Positions 7,591 through 14,788 of a stretch of 38,615 bases of DNA are shown piece by piece. Source of the stretch: Deltaproteobacteria bacterium (GTDB lineage Bacteria > Desulfobacterota > Desulfobacteria > Desulfobacterales > C00003060); assembly GCA_019309815.1 (NCBI GenBank), contig JAFDFO010000002.1:1-38615 (forward strand), given 5' to 3'. The translations under genes and the position numbers were made by a program. Under the pieces are notes generated by a model that was not told where the DNA came from, did not search any database, and saw only the letters and a list, made by a program, of their open reading frames with translations. The first letter of the stretch is position 1. Every line of letters starts with the position of its first letter.

Positions 7591-8617
7591 AGTGGAATGT
7601 TATGAGATCCCCGTCCTGAACGATGTAAGTTTTTCCTTCCAGCCTAACTTTTCCTTCTTTTTTCGCGTTCTGATATGAACCCGCACTTAAAAGATCCTCG
7701 CAAGGAATAACCTCAGCGCGAATGAACCCCCGTTTCATGTCGGAGTGGATCACGTCAGCCGCTTCCAAGGCCGGGCTCCCTCTGGGGATCATCCAAGACC
7801 GCACCTCGTTGTTGACTACAGTAAAAAATGAAATCAGGCCGAGTACGTTGCAGGAATGCCGGATCACCCTGTCTCTGGCGAAACCCTCGATCTGATATGC
7901 AGCAGAGAATTCCGCGGCCTCCTCCGGAGGGAGCTCTGAAAGCTCCATTTCCAACTTGCCTCTGATTACAAGCGCATTAGAAAGCTCCGGGGAGCCATCC
8001 CATGCCGGCAAGCCCTTATCCTCATCATCGTTGCTGAAAAGAAGCAAAAGGGGCTTGGCAGATAGGAAGGTGTAACCTTTCAACTGATGAGCTGTTGCCA
8101 GTCCTGGATCATCCCGCAGGGGATTCTGCGCTTCAAGCATGCTGAGACAGGCTTCAAGTAATTGGCGCTCCTCAGCATCACTCTCCTTGCCACGCTTCTT
8201 GTCCTGATCAAGACGCTCGATACGCCTTTCCACGACCACGAGATCGGCAAAGATCATGTCGGTTTCGAGTTTCAGGAAGTCGTCTCGCGGGTGGGGATCC
8301 TCTCCCCCTGGCTGGTGAAAGTTTCGCACGACGTGTATCAGGGCATCACAGGGACGTGCCTCACTCCAGAAGCTCTCATCACTCTGCCCACCTGGAACGT
8401 AGGATCTTGTCCCGGACGGGAGCAAGTATTCAAGCCGGGCAAAAACGGTCTTGTCCGGTTTAAAGAGTTCCTTCAATGCATCGATCCTCTGATCCGGAAC
8501 CTGGACGGTCGTAATGTGGGAACCTTTATGGGCTCCTTGTTCAAACTTGCTCCCGGTCAAAGCCTGAAAGATGGTTGACTTACCCGACCCCGGGAGACCT
8601 ACTATTCCCAACCTCAT
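7580..8617 (-). CDS. Divergent YchF/OLA1-like P-loop protein with DUF933/TGS-type C-terminus
   Basis: 345 aa against about 363 for YchF. The P-loop is GLPGSGKS (7-14) instead of the usual GLPNVGKS. The C-terminus has the family's VRSWMIPRGSPALEAADVIHSDMKRGFIRAEVIPCEDLL and ends YIVQDGDLITFHFNV, as YchF does. The G3 switch II motif (DIAGLV in YchF) is replaced by EYLLPS around residue 65, while the following DALIHVVRNF is kept. The G4-like NxxE is replaced by SNDDE. YchF proteins bind ATP and associate with ribosomes; this one may bind a nucleotide but hydrolyse it differently or not at all. It probably coexists with a canonical YchF elsewhere. Confidence 0.85.
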   Translation of the reverse strand: MRLGIVGLPGSGKSTIFQALTGSKFEQGAHKGSHITTVQVPDQRIDALKELFKPDKTVFARLEYLLPSGTRSYVPGGQSDESFWSEARPCDALIHVVRNFHQPGGEDPHPRDDFLKLETDMIFADLVVVERRIERLDQDKKRGKESDAEERQLLEACLSMLEAQNPLRDDPGLATAHQLKGYTFLSAKPLLLLFSNDDEDKGLPAWDGSPELSNALVIRGKLEMELSELPPEEAAEFSAAYQIEGFARDRVIRHSCNVLGLISFFTVVNNEVRSWMIPRGSPALEAADVIHSDMKRGFIRAEVIPCEDLLSAGSYQNAKKEGKVRLEGKTYIVQDGDLITFHFNV

Positions 8618-8681
8618 GTCTTATGGCCACTCCCCTCTTGAGTCCTCAATGGGGTATCATCGCCCTCTTGTTTGTTGTGCC

Positions 8682-8792
8682 CTATGGTCCTTCCGGGCCA
8701 GCACCGAAAAGCCCGAATCGGGAAAAAAGACTGCCCAGGCCCCAGGTCGCTGTCAGAATGAGCAGGATGTTTATGATGAGTTCAGGTGTCAT
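8682..8792 (-). pseudogene. 5' remnant of a cation/proton antiporter-like gene (36 codons)
   Basis: The short frame begins MTPELIINILLILTATWGLG and continues SLFSRFGL, which looks like the first transmembrane helix of Kef/CPA2-type antiporters, where a phrase like FRRFGLPAVLGELLAG follows. After RFGL the reading turns to FGAGPEGP and stops at TAG. The expected continuation is not found in the neighbouring frames. It ends 64 bp before the ychF-like start. It could be a genuine single-pass small protein. The family assignment rests on few residues. Confidence 0.35.
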
Positions 8793-9106
8793 CGTCTTCG
8801 ATGCCCTTGTTTTGCTTTACAGCGATTCGCGAATCTGTACGCAACCACACGGCTGTCACGCGAAAAAAATGGCCCGGTTTGACCATTCATCGTACCACGG
8901 TCAAATCAGGCCTGTTTTAAACCGGCGCCATCCTATGTACAGTATTCGCGGCAACCAGCGGTTGGAGTCGTCAGTTTGGGTTGACGTAAAAGATCCGGGT
9001 CAAACCGGAGTAAACAGGCTTTCCAAAATCCGTAGGAGTTGCCAGCCTCTCCGGGTGTTACAACGTTGTTACATTCCACCCATCCGTCTATGGGCTACAA
9101 GGTTTC
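8793..9106. other. 314-bp spacer with repeated GGTCAAAC motifs
   Basis: No convincing gene on either strand. GGTCAAA occurs at 8899-8905 with an inverted copy TTTGACC at 8878-8884 (14-nt centre), and again as GGTCAAACCGG around 8998. ACAACGTTGT (9060-9069) is a 10-bp palindrome. These look like protein-binding sites or decayed sequence linked to the broken antiporter gene. Confidence 0.4.
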
Positions 9107-9685
9107 CTATTCCCACTCCACGTAGCACTCTGGCCCTACAGCATCAAGGAACTGAGTCATTATGACCATGAGGTTCAATACGCCAACGACCTGGTCGTCC
9201 CGGAGGACCAGCTGCTGCCGAACGCCATCTTTGAACAAGACGTAGATAGCGTGATTCACTTTATCGTCTTCTGTTAAGACCCCACCAGTAATCGGAGTCA
9301 TGATGTCTCTTACTTTCTTGTGCGCCTCTTGCTTGACCAAGTCGGCAAAGGACTTGTTTTCCCACTGAAAGTGCTCCACGATATCACCGGCCTCCTCGGC
9401 TGCAGCGAGTGCTCGTGAAGAAAGGGCTCGAGCGCTCAAGAACTCTGGTTTTTTCACATTTTCAGGGACCAGCCCCCTGATAAGGTCATACATGGATATC
9501 TTCCCCACGAAGTTTTTGGATGCGTCCGTGACAAAGATCGTTTTGTGGAATTTGCCAATCGTACCCGCCTTCTGGTTCTCGTGATTTCTCTTCAATATAG
9601 CTAAAGCATCACATAGATGGGCATCAACGTCGACTGTGTCGTACTCTTCAATCGGATTCATTACGTCCTTGACCAATGTTGCCAT
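9107..9685 (-). CDS. Two-CBS-domain protein
   Basis: 192 aa, soluble. Residues 5-80 (VKDVMNPIEEYDTVDVDAHL, then KTIFVTDASKNFVGKISMYDLIRGL) form one CBS motif. Residues 118-185 (VRDIMTPITGGVLTEDDKVNHAIYVLF, then QQLVLRDDQVVGVLNLMVIM) form the second, with a helical insert between. CBS pairs bind adenine nucleotides and act as energy or redox sensors. No effector domain is attached, so it may act in trans. The start is fixed by AAAGGAGG just before ATG 9685. Two small reading frames lie upstream on the same strand. Confidence 0.88.
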   Translation of the reverse strand: MATLVKDVMNPIEEYDTVDVDAHLCDALAILKRNHENQKAGTIGKFHKTIFVTDASKNFVGKISMYDLIRGLVPENVKKPEFLSARALSSRALAAAEEAGDIVEHFQWENKSFADLVKQEAHKKVRDIMTPITGGVLTEDDKVNHAIYVLFKDGVRQQLVLRDDQVVGVLNLMVIMTQFLDAVGPECYVEWE

Positions 9686-9704
9686 GTGTTTATCCTCCTT
9701 TGAT

Positions 9705-9875
9705 CTATATTTCCGCGAACCGTGAACTGAATGCCCAAAACTGCATCGTCATAAAGGAATTTTTCCTATATATCATTTTGCCCAGAATTTCAAGGCATTT
9801 TTCGTTTTCAGGTATGCTAAACACACATCCGTCTGTTCCGCCAATACAGATGGGACAGGTGGCAATCGACGTCAC
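9705..9875 (-). CDS. Possible 56-aa Cys-containing small protein, coupled start
   Basis: The GTG start at 9875 overlaps the TGA stop of the upstream small membrane protein gene (GTGA), the arrangement of translational coupling. The product begins MTSIATCPICIGGTDGC, with a further Cys in EKCLEIL. No family recognised. It fills most of the space before the CBS gene, so it may instead be untranslated leader. The overlap is the only support. Confidence 0.25.
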   Translation of the reverse strand: MTSIATCPICIGGTDGCVFSIPENEKCLEILGKMIYRKNSFMTMQFWAFSSRFAEI

Positions 9876-10027
9876 CCTTTGTACAGGTCTCGTACCAGAT
9901 TCTGAAACCAGGCGGGCTTCTGGATGACCACGTAGATCAGAATGGCACCCAGAATCGGGATGGGAATGACGATATCCACCAGTGCCAACCCCGATAGACC
10001 GATTAGGCATTGAGTCTTGAGGGTCAT
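9872..10027 (-). CDS. 51-aa single-pass membrane protein
   Basis: MTLKTQCLIGLSGLALVDIV, then IPIPILGAILIYVVIQKPAW and a short charged tail. The hydrophobic stretch covers residues 8-36, with a Pro break (IPIP) giving one or two short helices, and a cytoplasmic-looking tail FQNLVRDLYKG. A good AAGGAG lies 6 nt before the ATG. Short proteins with the DIVIPIP...KPAWF layout appear as unnamed conserved proteins in this group of bacteria, as far as I recall. Function unknown. Confidence 0.6.
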   Translation of the reverse strand: MTLKTQCLIGLSGLALVDIVIPIPILGAILIYVVIQKPAWFQNLVRDLYKG

Positions 10028-10321
10028 ATGGATCTCCTTCATAGCATTTCAACTATTCTAATTGAAAAGCAAGGCGTGTTCAAGCTGAAGAGTGTTTCAA
10101 GCTGGCTTGCGGGTCGAAAAAACAGCGCACAAAATACGAAGACCCTTGGCGTTGGGGACACGAGGTATTATATTGGGACAAGACGGTGCGGAAAGGTGTA
10201 TGGGGGCTGTTTGCATGCTGACCCCTGCCCTGCGCTTCGATAGATAGAGCGTTCCCCCTGGAATCTGTTGTTCGCGGAAGCCTCAAAGAGACCCTACACC
10301 CGAAGTGGGAGGATAGTTCAG
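10028..10321. other. Spacer without a convincing gene
   Basis: About 290 bp between the small membrane protein (minus) and the next plus-strand frame. No start codon with a ribosome-binding site and family-like product was found on either strand, and no clear hairpin terminator. It presumably holds divergent promoters. Confidence 0.4.
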
Positions 10322-10519
10322 GTGAGCGTTAAGCAGAAAACAAGCTCTTTCAAGAAGATAATCCGTTTTCTGTTTATCGGCTTGTGGGAGTCGATCTACA
10401 GGAGGAAGCAGCAGAGGGAACTGCACTATTACCACGCCTTCTCCTCACCCCCCAGGCGAGACCAGCTCGTTTACTACCCCCGATATCGATGGATCAGAAG
10501 GGGAGATGACGACCGATAA
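10322..10519 (+). CDS. Hypothetical 65-aa basic protein
   Basis: GTG start after GGGAGGATAG. It has one moderately hydrophobic helix (FKKIIRFLFIGLWESIY), then a strongly basic, Tyr-rich tail ending RWIRRGDDDR. It lies in the same direction as the nitroreductase gene, 76 bp ahead of it. No family recognised; it could be non-coding. Confidence 0.35.
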   Translation: MSVKQKTSSFKKIIRFLFIGLWESIYRRKQQRELHYYHAFSSPPRRDQLVYYPRYRWIRRGDDDR

Positions 10520-10595
10520 AAAACCCCTTGACCCAAGTGCCAGAAATAACCAAGAAGACAAAGCAAGGCCAAGTGCGGCGGAAAGAGAGGTTTAA

Positions 10596-11165
10596 GTGGT
10601 TGATTTTAAGGAACTTCTTAGGAACCGGCGGTCGATCAGGGATTTTGAGGACAAAGATGTCCCCTTGGAACTGATTGAGGAAATCGTAAAGGATAGCTGT
10701 CTGGCGCCAAGTTCGGGAAATGGGCAGCCCTGGAGGTTTGTCATCGTCAAGGATGGAGAGTGGATTCAACGGCTTTCTGAAGAGAGCAAGAAGAACTTTC
10801 TCTCATATCTTGACGAAAATCCGGACGCCCCTATTAAGAAGTACGAAAAGGCTCTCAGAAAAGAAGGTTTCAACGTATTTTACAATGCCCCATGCCTTGT
10901 CTTCATCTTAGGCCCAAAGAGTATCCAGTCGGTGAATGTGGATTGTGCTCTTGCCGCTTCCTATTTCATGTTTTCCGCTGCAGCAATGGGCTTAGGTTCC
11001 TGTTGGGTCGGTTTAGGGACCAATATTAGAGATCCTGAGATTTGCCGGGCAATCGGGATACCCGAAGATTGCCGTATTGTTGCCCCGATCATTTTAGGCT
11101 ATCCGAAAGACGTTCCAGCCCCTCCCCACAGAAATGAACCCCAAATTCTCAAGGTTGTTGTCTGA
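10596..11165 (+). CDS. Nitroreductase family protein
   Basis: 189 aa FMN-dependent oxidoreductase fold. The N-terminal FMN-binding NRRSIRDFEDKDV (9-21) and APSSGNGQPWRFVIV (about 37-51) are diagnostic. AASYFMFSAAAMGLGSCWVG and IAPIILGYPKDVP-like segments match the family's later motifs. The natural substrate is unknown; such enzymes reduce nitro groups, quinones or flavins. GTG start, with AGAGAGG 6-8 nt upstream. A second paralogue lies at the other end of the window and shares the NRRS/GRRS and APSG motifs. Confidence 0.9.
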   Translation: MVDFKELLRNRRSIRDFEDKDVPLELIEEIVKDSCLAPSSGNGQPWRFVIVKDGEWIQRLSEESKKNFLSYLDENPDAPIKKYEKALRKEGFNVFYNAPCLVFILGPKSIQSVNVDCALAASYFMFSAAAMGLGSCWVGLGTNIRDPEICRAIGIPEDCRIVAPIILGYPKDVPAPPHRNEPQILKVVV

Positions 11166-11389
11166 GAAGTCCGCGAAATCGGCCATCGTTGCGACCCTCT
11201 TGAGCCCCAGTTTGACAACTCCAGCTTGCTTGACATATAAGGTCTTTGCGCTCGCACAAGGCGTGTCTGCATTTGACTCCCACAAAGAGAGAGTCCTCAT
11301 GGAAATTACAGGGGTTCAACACCTTGTGATCCCCGAATGGGTGTCCAGGGCATGTCTGCTGTCCAGAGTCAACAGGGGGAAGCAGTCCA

Positions 11390-12916
11390 ATGGTTCGTAA
11401 ACCAACCTATGAAGAATTGGAGCAAAGGGTTAAGGCACTGGAAAAGGAGGCCGCTGACCGCGCGGGGACACAGGAGGCGCTCAGAGAGAGCGAGGAGAAA
11501 TGCCGACTCACATTTGAAAGTGCCGTGGATGCCATTTTCTGGGCAGATTCCGAGACCGGCCTGGTGACCAACTGTAACAGGGCTGCGGAAACGCTTCTGG
11601 AAAAAAGCCGCGAAGAGATCATAGGACAACATCAAACGACGCTTCATCCGCCGGACAAGGCCGAATACTATACTGGCATGTTCAAAAAGCATATAGAGCA
11701 GAACGGCTCTGTTGATGAAGAGGGAGAGATCATAACCAAGTCCGGAAGAATCATACCTGTTCACATCACTGCCTCAGTTACCCTGGTTCGAGCAAAACCG
11801 ATCATCCAAGGTACCTTTCGTGACATCGCAGAGCGCAGGCGGGTTGAGGAAGAATTGCGGGAGGGGGAAGAGAAGTATAGCACCCTGGTCGAAAGCTCCC
11901 TAACCGGTATCTATATTGACCAGGACGAGAAGGTTGTGTTTGCGAACAACACATTTGCTGAGATTTACAGGTACCCCAGAGACGCATTGATGGGTATGGA
12001 GACTTGGAAGCTGGTCCATCCTGAAGACCGGGCCTTGACCGATGACATGAGGGCAAGGAGGCTGAGAGGAGAAGATGTACCCGTCGAATACGAGGCAAGG
12101 GGACTGACCAAGTTTGGCGGGACCATATGGATTAAGAGGAGAAACACCCGTATAGAATACCAGGGAAAACCCGCCATCTTGGGCAACATCGCAGATATTA
12201 CCGAACAAAAGGGCGCAGAGGAAAAACTGCGAAAGATAAATGAAGAACTTGAGAACTTCGTCCATGTTGTCTCCCATGACCTGAAGACGCCTATCATTTC
12301 CATCCAGGGATTTTCCTCTCGCCTCTTCAAGAAGCGTGGAGACAAAATGGAAGCCAAAGAACGGAAGTACCTTGAGCAGATCAGGACGAGTGCCGACCGC
12401 ATGGAGTTGTTGGTCTCTGACCTCCTTTCTTTGTCAAAGGTCGGCCGTGTAGTCTCCACGTTCAAAGAGGTGTCCTCCCTCGAAATCGTGACAAGCACGG
12501 CATCATCTCTCAGGGACAGAGTGAAAAAGAACGAAATAGAGCTTGTCGTGGGGAAGAACCTTCCGACCATCTACTGTGATGGAGAGAGGATATATCAGGT
12601 CTTTGAGAACCTGCTCGGCAATGCAGTTAAGTTTGTGCAGGGCACCGGAAACCCCAAGATCGAGATAGGGTACGAAGAAAAGGGAGCATTCCACCAGTTC
12701 CATGTAAAGGACAATGGGATCGGGATTGACCCGAAATATCACCGGAAAATCTTTGAAATGTTTCACCGGTTGAAAGAAGTCAAAGATCAGGAGGGGTCGG
12801 GCTTGGGTCTTGCCATTGTTGCCAGGATCATAGACCACCACGGAGGAAAAGTCTGGGTAGAGTCTGAAAAGGCCAAAGGAGCAACCTTCTATTTTACCCT
12901 GCCCAGGAAGCCCTGA
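11390..12916 (+). CDS. PAS-PAS sensor histidine kinase (soluble)
   Basis: 508 aa, no transmembrane segment, so probably a cytoplasmic sensor. There is an N-terminal coiled coil (PTYEELEQRVKALEKEAADR), PAS 1 at about 38-150 and PAS 2 at about 155-280, each ending in a DIAERRR/DITEQKG-type linker. The HisKA box VSHDLKTPI carries phospho-acceptor His296. HATPase motifs are ENLLGNAVKF (N box), DNGIGIDPKYH (G1) and GSGLGLAI (G2), about 400-505. All catalytic motifs are intact. No response regulator is adjacent, so it is an orphan kinase. The ligand of the PAS domains cannot be inferred. Confidence 0.93.
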   Translation: MVRKPTYEELEQRVKALEKEAADRAGTQEALRESEEKCRLTFESAVDAIFWADSETGLVTNCNRAAETLLEKSREEIIGQHQTTLHPPDKAEYYTGMFKKHIEQNGSVDEEGEIITKSGRIIPVHITASVTLVRAKPIIQGTFRDIAERRRVEEELREGEEKYSTLVESSLTGIYIDQDEKVVFANNTFAEIYRYPRDALMGMETWKLVHPEDRALTDDMRARRLRGEDVPVEYEARGLTKFGGTIWIKRRNTRIEYQGKPAILGNIADITEQKGAEEKLRKINEELENFVHVVSHDLKTPIISIQGFSSRLFKKRGDKMEAKERKYLEQIRTSADRMELLVSDLLSLSKVGRVVSTFKEVSSLEIVTSTASSLRDRVKKNEIELVVGKNLPTIYCDGERIYQVFENLLGNAVKFVQGTGNPKIEIGYEEKGAFHQFHVKDNGIGIDPKYHRKIFEMFHRLKEVKDQEGSGLGLAIVARIIDHHGGKVWVESEKAKGATFYFTLPRKP

Positions 12917-12981
12917 ATCGATTGTACATTTTGAGAACGCTGATTGTGAAAGAAAGAAACGGCTAAGCCCTTGAGGGACCA

Positions 12982-13686
12982 ATGATAAAGGACATCCCCT
13001 TAAACGAACGGATCATTTTTGCTCTGGATGTACCCAGCGCAAGTGAAGCCAAGAAGTGGGTCGAAACCCTTGAAGCTCACACCAAGTTTTTCAAAGTGGG
13101 ACTGCAGCTCTTTGTTGCAGCGGGTTTTGAGATTATCGACTGGATCTTGAGCCGTCATCTAAAGGTCTTTATCGATCTCAAGTTCTTTGATGTGCCTGAG
13201 ACAGTGAAATTAGCTGTCAAGGCACTTTCAGATAGGGGTGTTACGTTCGCCACTGTCCACGGAAACGACGCCATGCTAAAGGCAGCTGTGGAGGCTGCGC
13301 AAGGTGTGCAGATTCTGGCGGTTACAGTTCTCACAAGTCTGGATGAGGCAGATATGAGAGACCTGGGCTTTAGATGCTCCGTTGATGATCTTGTGCTTTC
13401 GCGTGCCAAACGCGCCCTTGAGATCGGCTGCAGTGGAGTGGTCTCTTCAGGTCTTGAAGCTCCCATGTTAAGGGAAAATCTTGGAACGAATTTCCTTGTC
13501 GTTGTTCCGGGCATCCGCCCGGTGAAAAACGTTGATGACCAAAAACGCACAGTGGATGTCATGCAGGCGTTTCAAAACGGTGCAGATTACGTAGTTGTGG
13601 GCCGTCCCGTAAGGGATGCCCCTGACCCGAATGCCGCAGTGACGGGTATGCAGGCACAGATTGAATCCGTACTTCAGGGTTCCTAA
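12982..13686 (+). CDS. pyrF: Orotidine 5'-phosphate decarboxylase
   Basis: 234 aa. It converts OMP to UMP, the last step of de novo pyrimidine synthesis. The catalytic D-x-K-x-x-D array is intact in FIDLKFFDVPETV (D65, K67, D70), preceded by FALDV (13-17) and FKVGLQLF. The C-terminal phosphate-binding segment VVPGIRP and ADYVVVGRPV are also in place. The gene stands between an orphan kinase and a TPR protein, 46 bp ahead of the latter, so those two may be co-transcribed. Confidence 0.96.
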   Translation: MIKDIPLNERIIFALDVPSASEAKKWVETLEAHTKFFKVGLQLFVAAGFEIIDWILSRHLKVFIDLKFFDVPETVKLAVKALSDRGVTFATVHGNDAMLKAAVEAAQGVQILAVTVLTSLDEADMRDLGFRCSVDDLVLSRAKRALEIGCSGVVSSGLEAPMLRENLGTNFLVVVPGIRPVKNVDDQKRTVDVMQAFQNGADYVVVGRPVRDAPDPNAAVTGMQAQIESVLQGS

Positions 13687-13732
13687 TATATTGAAAACCC
13701 TGCGACAAGAAGAAGCTCTGTGAGGAGATACC

Positions 13733-14449
13733 ATGGCTAAAAAGAAGCGCATTACAAGGAAACAGCTCTTGAAAGAGCCGGATGAATTTCTCACCGTTTC
13801 AGCCAAAACTATTCAGTTTATGGCCAATAATCGAAGACTGGTTCTTGGCGTGGCTATGGGCGTGGTAGCCGCGGCCCTATGCATAGCCGGGTTGCGGTAT
13901 TCCTCACAGGTATCTGAGCGCAAGGCCTATGCCTTGTTTGAGCAAGGACGCATACGTTATTTGGCTGAACTTCTTGGGAGAACCTCGCCCCTGTCCCTTG
14001 ATGAAACTGCCGAACCATTTGAGCGGGTGCTTGAGAAATATCACTCAACAGATGCAGCGCCGTTGAGCCTCATGGCATACGCAAACTTGAGCTACCACAT
14101 GGGCAACTACCAACGGGCGATTGACCTGTATCAAAGGGCCCCCGGTGCTTTCCACAAAGATGGTGCTGTCCTGAAGCTCATCTGGAACGGGCTTGCATAT
14201 GCGTATGAGGCCCAAGACAACTTCGAGTCGGCTGCAGAACACTATCAGAAGATAACGGCTGCTCAGGATGAATTCATGAAGGGAGATGCGTACTATAATT
14301 ATGCACGGATGATGGAAGCGATGAATGATCAGGAAAAAGCCATTGAGGCATATAAGGAGGTAGTCAAAGCGTATCCCGATTCGGTCGGCTTTCAGATTGC
14401 CAGAGAAAAGGTACTTCGTCATGAGAGTGTTTCAGTGGCTGCGAAGTAG
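13733..14449 (+). CDS. Membrane-anchored TPR protein (YfgM-like architecture)
   Basis: 238 aa. A basic N-terminus (MAKKKRITRKQLLKEPDEFL), one transmembrane helix at about 36-54, then periplasmic tetratricopeptide repeats from about 95 to 225 (ALFEQGRIRY, LSYHMGNYQRAIDLYQRA, AYAYEAQDNFESAAEHYQKI, YYNYARMMEAMNDQEKAIEAYKEV). The layout and the KKxxxRKQLLKEPDEFLTxS start match the YfgM/ancillary SecYEG subunit type seen in this phylum. A scaffold for secreted-protein folding is a plausible role. It starts after GAGGAGATACC. Confidence 0.75.
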   Translation: MAKKKRITRKQLLKEPDEFLTVSAKTIQFMANNRRLVLGVAMGVVAAALCIAGLRYSSQVSERKAYALFEQGRIRYLAELLGRTSPLSLDETAEPFERVLEKYHSTDAAPLSLMAYANLSYHMGNYQRAIDLYQRAPGAFHKDGAVLKLIWNGLAYAYEAQDNFESAAEHYQKITAAQDEFMKGDAYYNYARMMEAMNDQEKAIEAYKEVVKAYPDSVGFQIAREKVLRHESVSVAAK

Positions 14450-14493
14450 CCTGATCGTGAAGGCAGACAGGAGAGCAGCTCAGATTATTTTGC

Positions 14494-14520
14494 TTGACAT
14501 TGGCCCAAAAATCCTCTAAT
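14494..14520 (+). promoter_or_regulatory. Promoter of the Phe-attenuated operon
   Basis: Perfect TTGACA at 14494-14499 and TCTAAT at 14515-14520, spacer 15 nt (short but usable). Transcription would start near 14527, giving about 38 nt of leader before the leader peptide's start codon. Confidence 0.6.
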
Positions 14521-14564
14521 GGATCACTTTAATGAAGCGGTATCATTACTATTTTGCGGATATC

Positions 14565-14642
14565 ATGATGTTCTTCTTTGGGCGGTTCCGATTCTTTTTT
14601 GGAGGTCCGCCTGTGGGTCTTCGTAGGATCTGCAGCCGCTGA
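14565..14642 (+). CDS. Phenylalanine-rich leader peptide
   Basis: 25 codons, ATG ATG start, TGA at 14640-14642. Phe is at residues 3, 4, 5, 8, 10, 11 and 12, seven of the first twelve. It begins MMFFFGRFRFFF, much like the E. coli pheA and pheST leader peptides (FFFAFFF, FRFFFYF). The Phe run is followed by Gly-Gly-Pro-Pro and 9 ordinary codons. The ribosome-binding site is weak (GCGGA at 14556-14560). The downstream RNA can form mutually exclusive terminator and antiterminator stems, so its translation most likely reports Phe-tRNA charging. By its position the controlled gene is paaK. Confidence 0.85.
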   Translation: MMFFFGRFRFFFGGPPVGLRRICSR

Positions 14643-14658
14643 CGAAAACGAACCATGG
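14610..14658 (+). promoter_or_regulatory. Antiterminator stem of the Phe attenuator
   Basis: GTCTTCGT (14617-14624) pairs with ACGAAAAC (14642-14649), 7 of 8 pairs. The helix continues, after a 3-nt bulge (14650-14652), with CCTGTGG (14610-14616) against CCATGG (14653-14658), with one bulged T and one G:T pair. It sequesters 14653-14658, the core of the terminator's 5' arm. A ribosome stalled on the Phe codons (up to 14600) leaves 14610-14624 free; one that reaches the stop codon disrupts it. Pairing was worked out by eye. Confidence 0.7.
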
Positions 14659-14690
14659 GTAGACGAACTCCGGTACCCCATGGTTTTTTT
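14651..14690 (+). terminator. Intrinsic terminator of the Phe attenuator
   Basis: AACCATGGG (14651-14659) pairs perfectly with CCCATGGTT (14677-14685), followed by a T run to 14690. It is about 100 nt before the paaK start and 200 nt beyond the TPR gene stop. It lies 9 nt after the leader peptide stop, the arrangement of an attenuator rather than of a terminator for the preceding gene. Confidence 0.85.
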
Positions 14691-14700
14691 GTGTTGTTAG

Positions 14701-14744
14701 CAAGCACAGGCCATGGGGCGGAGCTCCGTGGCCTGTTCCGCTTG
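14701..14744 (+). other. Second strong hairpin in the paaK leader
   Basis: ACAGGCCA (14706-14713) pairs with TGGCCTGT (14729-14736), extended inward by TGG/CCG and outward by CAAGC (14701-14705) with GCTTG (14740-14744). No T tract follows, so it is not an intrinsic terminator. It would sit at the 5' side of read-through mRNA and might stabilise it. Confidence 0.5.
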
Positions 14745-14788
14745 GTACAGATATCAGTTCTGAAGGTCTTGGGAAGGAGTTAGGGAAC

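Noticed and set aside
9060-9069. ACAACGTTGT palindrome as an operator for the CBS gene
   Set aside because: It lies downstream of the CBS stop codon on that strand, so it cannot be its operator, and no gene on the other strand starts nearby.
14651-14690. Terminator belonging to the TPR protein gene
   Set aside because: It lies 200 bp after that gene, beyond a new promoter and the Phe-rich leader frame, and it competes with a specific antiterminator stem.
14701-14744. Second hairpin as another terminator of the paaK leader
   Set aside because: Strong stem but no T tract after it (TTCCGCTTGG). It was kept only as an unassigned RNA structure.
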